From NCBI GenBank assembly GCA_902773195.1, contig CACYDL010000279.1:1-13077 (forward strand): DNA of 13,077 nt, in the 5' to 3' direction. The translations under genes were made by a program, and so were the position numbers. The notes beneath the pieces were generated by a model. The model was not told the DNA's origin and did no database searches. It saw only the letters and a program-made list of their open reading frames with translations. Of this stretch, positions 12,943-13,077 are shown piece after piece; the first letter of the stretch is position 1; each line of letters opens with the position of its first letter. Origin of the DNA: an uncultured Lachnospiraceae bacterium. GTDB lineage: Bacteria > Bacillota_A > Clostridia > Lachnospirales > Lachnospiraceae.

Positions 12943-13077
12943 ATGAGAATTGATCTGTCATTTGTACTGCTGGCGGTGCTTGTCGTCATCGCCCTGATCA
13001 TTCTGATCAACTGTATCAGGGTTGTCCCCCAGGGGCAGGCGTTCGTCATTGAAAATCTCGGAAAGTTCAAATGCGTC
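12943..13077 (+). CDS. SPFH/stomatin-like (slipin or paraslipin) membrane protein, N-terminal part
   Basis: The first 45 codons of a gene cut off by the window end. An N-terminal hydrophobic helix of about 18 residues (F-V-L-L-A-V-L-V-V-I-A-L-I-I-L-I) is followed by I-R-V-V-P-Q-G-Q-A-F-V-I-E-N-L-G-K-F. That is the classic start of the SPFH/band 7 domain, where V-P-x-G-x-x-x-V-x-x-x-G-x-F is near-universal. Such proteins form oligomeric scaffolds at the cytoplasmic membrane, often beside an NfeD partner or linked to membrane-protein quality control. The start is fixed by the strong ribosome site and by the position of the membrane helix. Which SPFH subfamily it is, and whether an nfeD gene follows, cannot be told from this fragment. 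Confidence 0.85.
   Translation, partial: MRIDLSFVLLAVLVVIALIILINCIRVVPQGQAFVIENLGKFKCV

Overview
The window looks like chromosomal DNA of a moderately high-GC (by eye about 60%) member of the Bacillota, most plausibly a Clostridia/Lachnospiraceae-type gut anaerobe. This is inferred from gene content: a DegV fatty-acid-binding protein, a YknXYZ/MacAB-type ABC exporter with Gram-positive-style adaptors, a class I DAHP synthase, a Na/Pi transporter with a C-terminal PhoU-like domain, and a PHP-type histidinol-phosphatase-like protein. Strong Shine-Dalgarno sequences and sigma-70/SigA-like promoters agree with this. Nothing marks the region as a phage, plasmid or integrative element.

Layout. Positions 1-301 hold the 3' end of ilvC (ketol-acid reductoisomerase), followed by an imperfect tandem copy of its last 36 bases and a bidirectional terminator shared with the convergent degV gene (432-1316, minus). 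A divergent intergenic region of about 300 bp separates degV from a four-gene plus-strand operon at 1618-7554. That operon encodes a lipoprotein membrane-fusion adaptor, an ABC ATPase, a second membrane-anchored adaptor with a very large acidic insertion, and a MacB/FtsX-type permease. A class I DAHP synthase gene follows 46 bp later with no visible terminator between. A hairpin ends that unit. A solitary tRNA-Pro(GGG) with a near-consensus promoter comes next (8737-8810), then an AEC-family permease (8940-9875), a Na/Pi cotransporter-PhoU fusion (9952-11769, TTG start, own promoter), a strong terminator, a PHP-family phosphatase (11958-12728), and the first 45 codons of an SPFH/stomatin-like membrane protein that runs off the window.

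How the genes relate. Most neighbours are ordinary housekeeping or transport genes with no shared pathway. ilvC, the DAHP synthase and the PHP phosphatase are all amino-acid-biosynthesis-type functions but sit in separate units. The one coherent multi-protein system is the ABC exporter: one ATPase, one permease and two different adaptors. One adaptor is predicted to be lipid-anchored and the other transmembrane-anchored, and both carry long acidic segments outside the membrane. The most unusual feature is in the second adaptor: about 270 residues, nearly half Asp/Glu, inserted into what looks like a small beta domain that itself sits within the coiled-coil hairpin.
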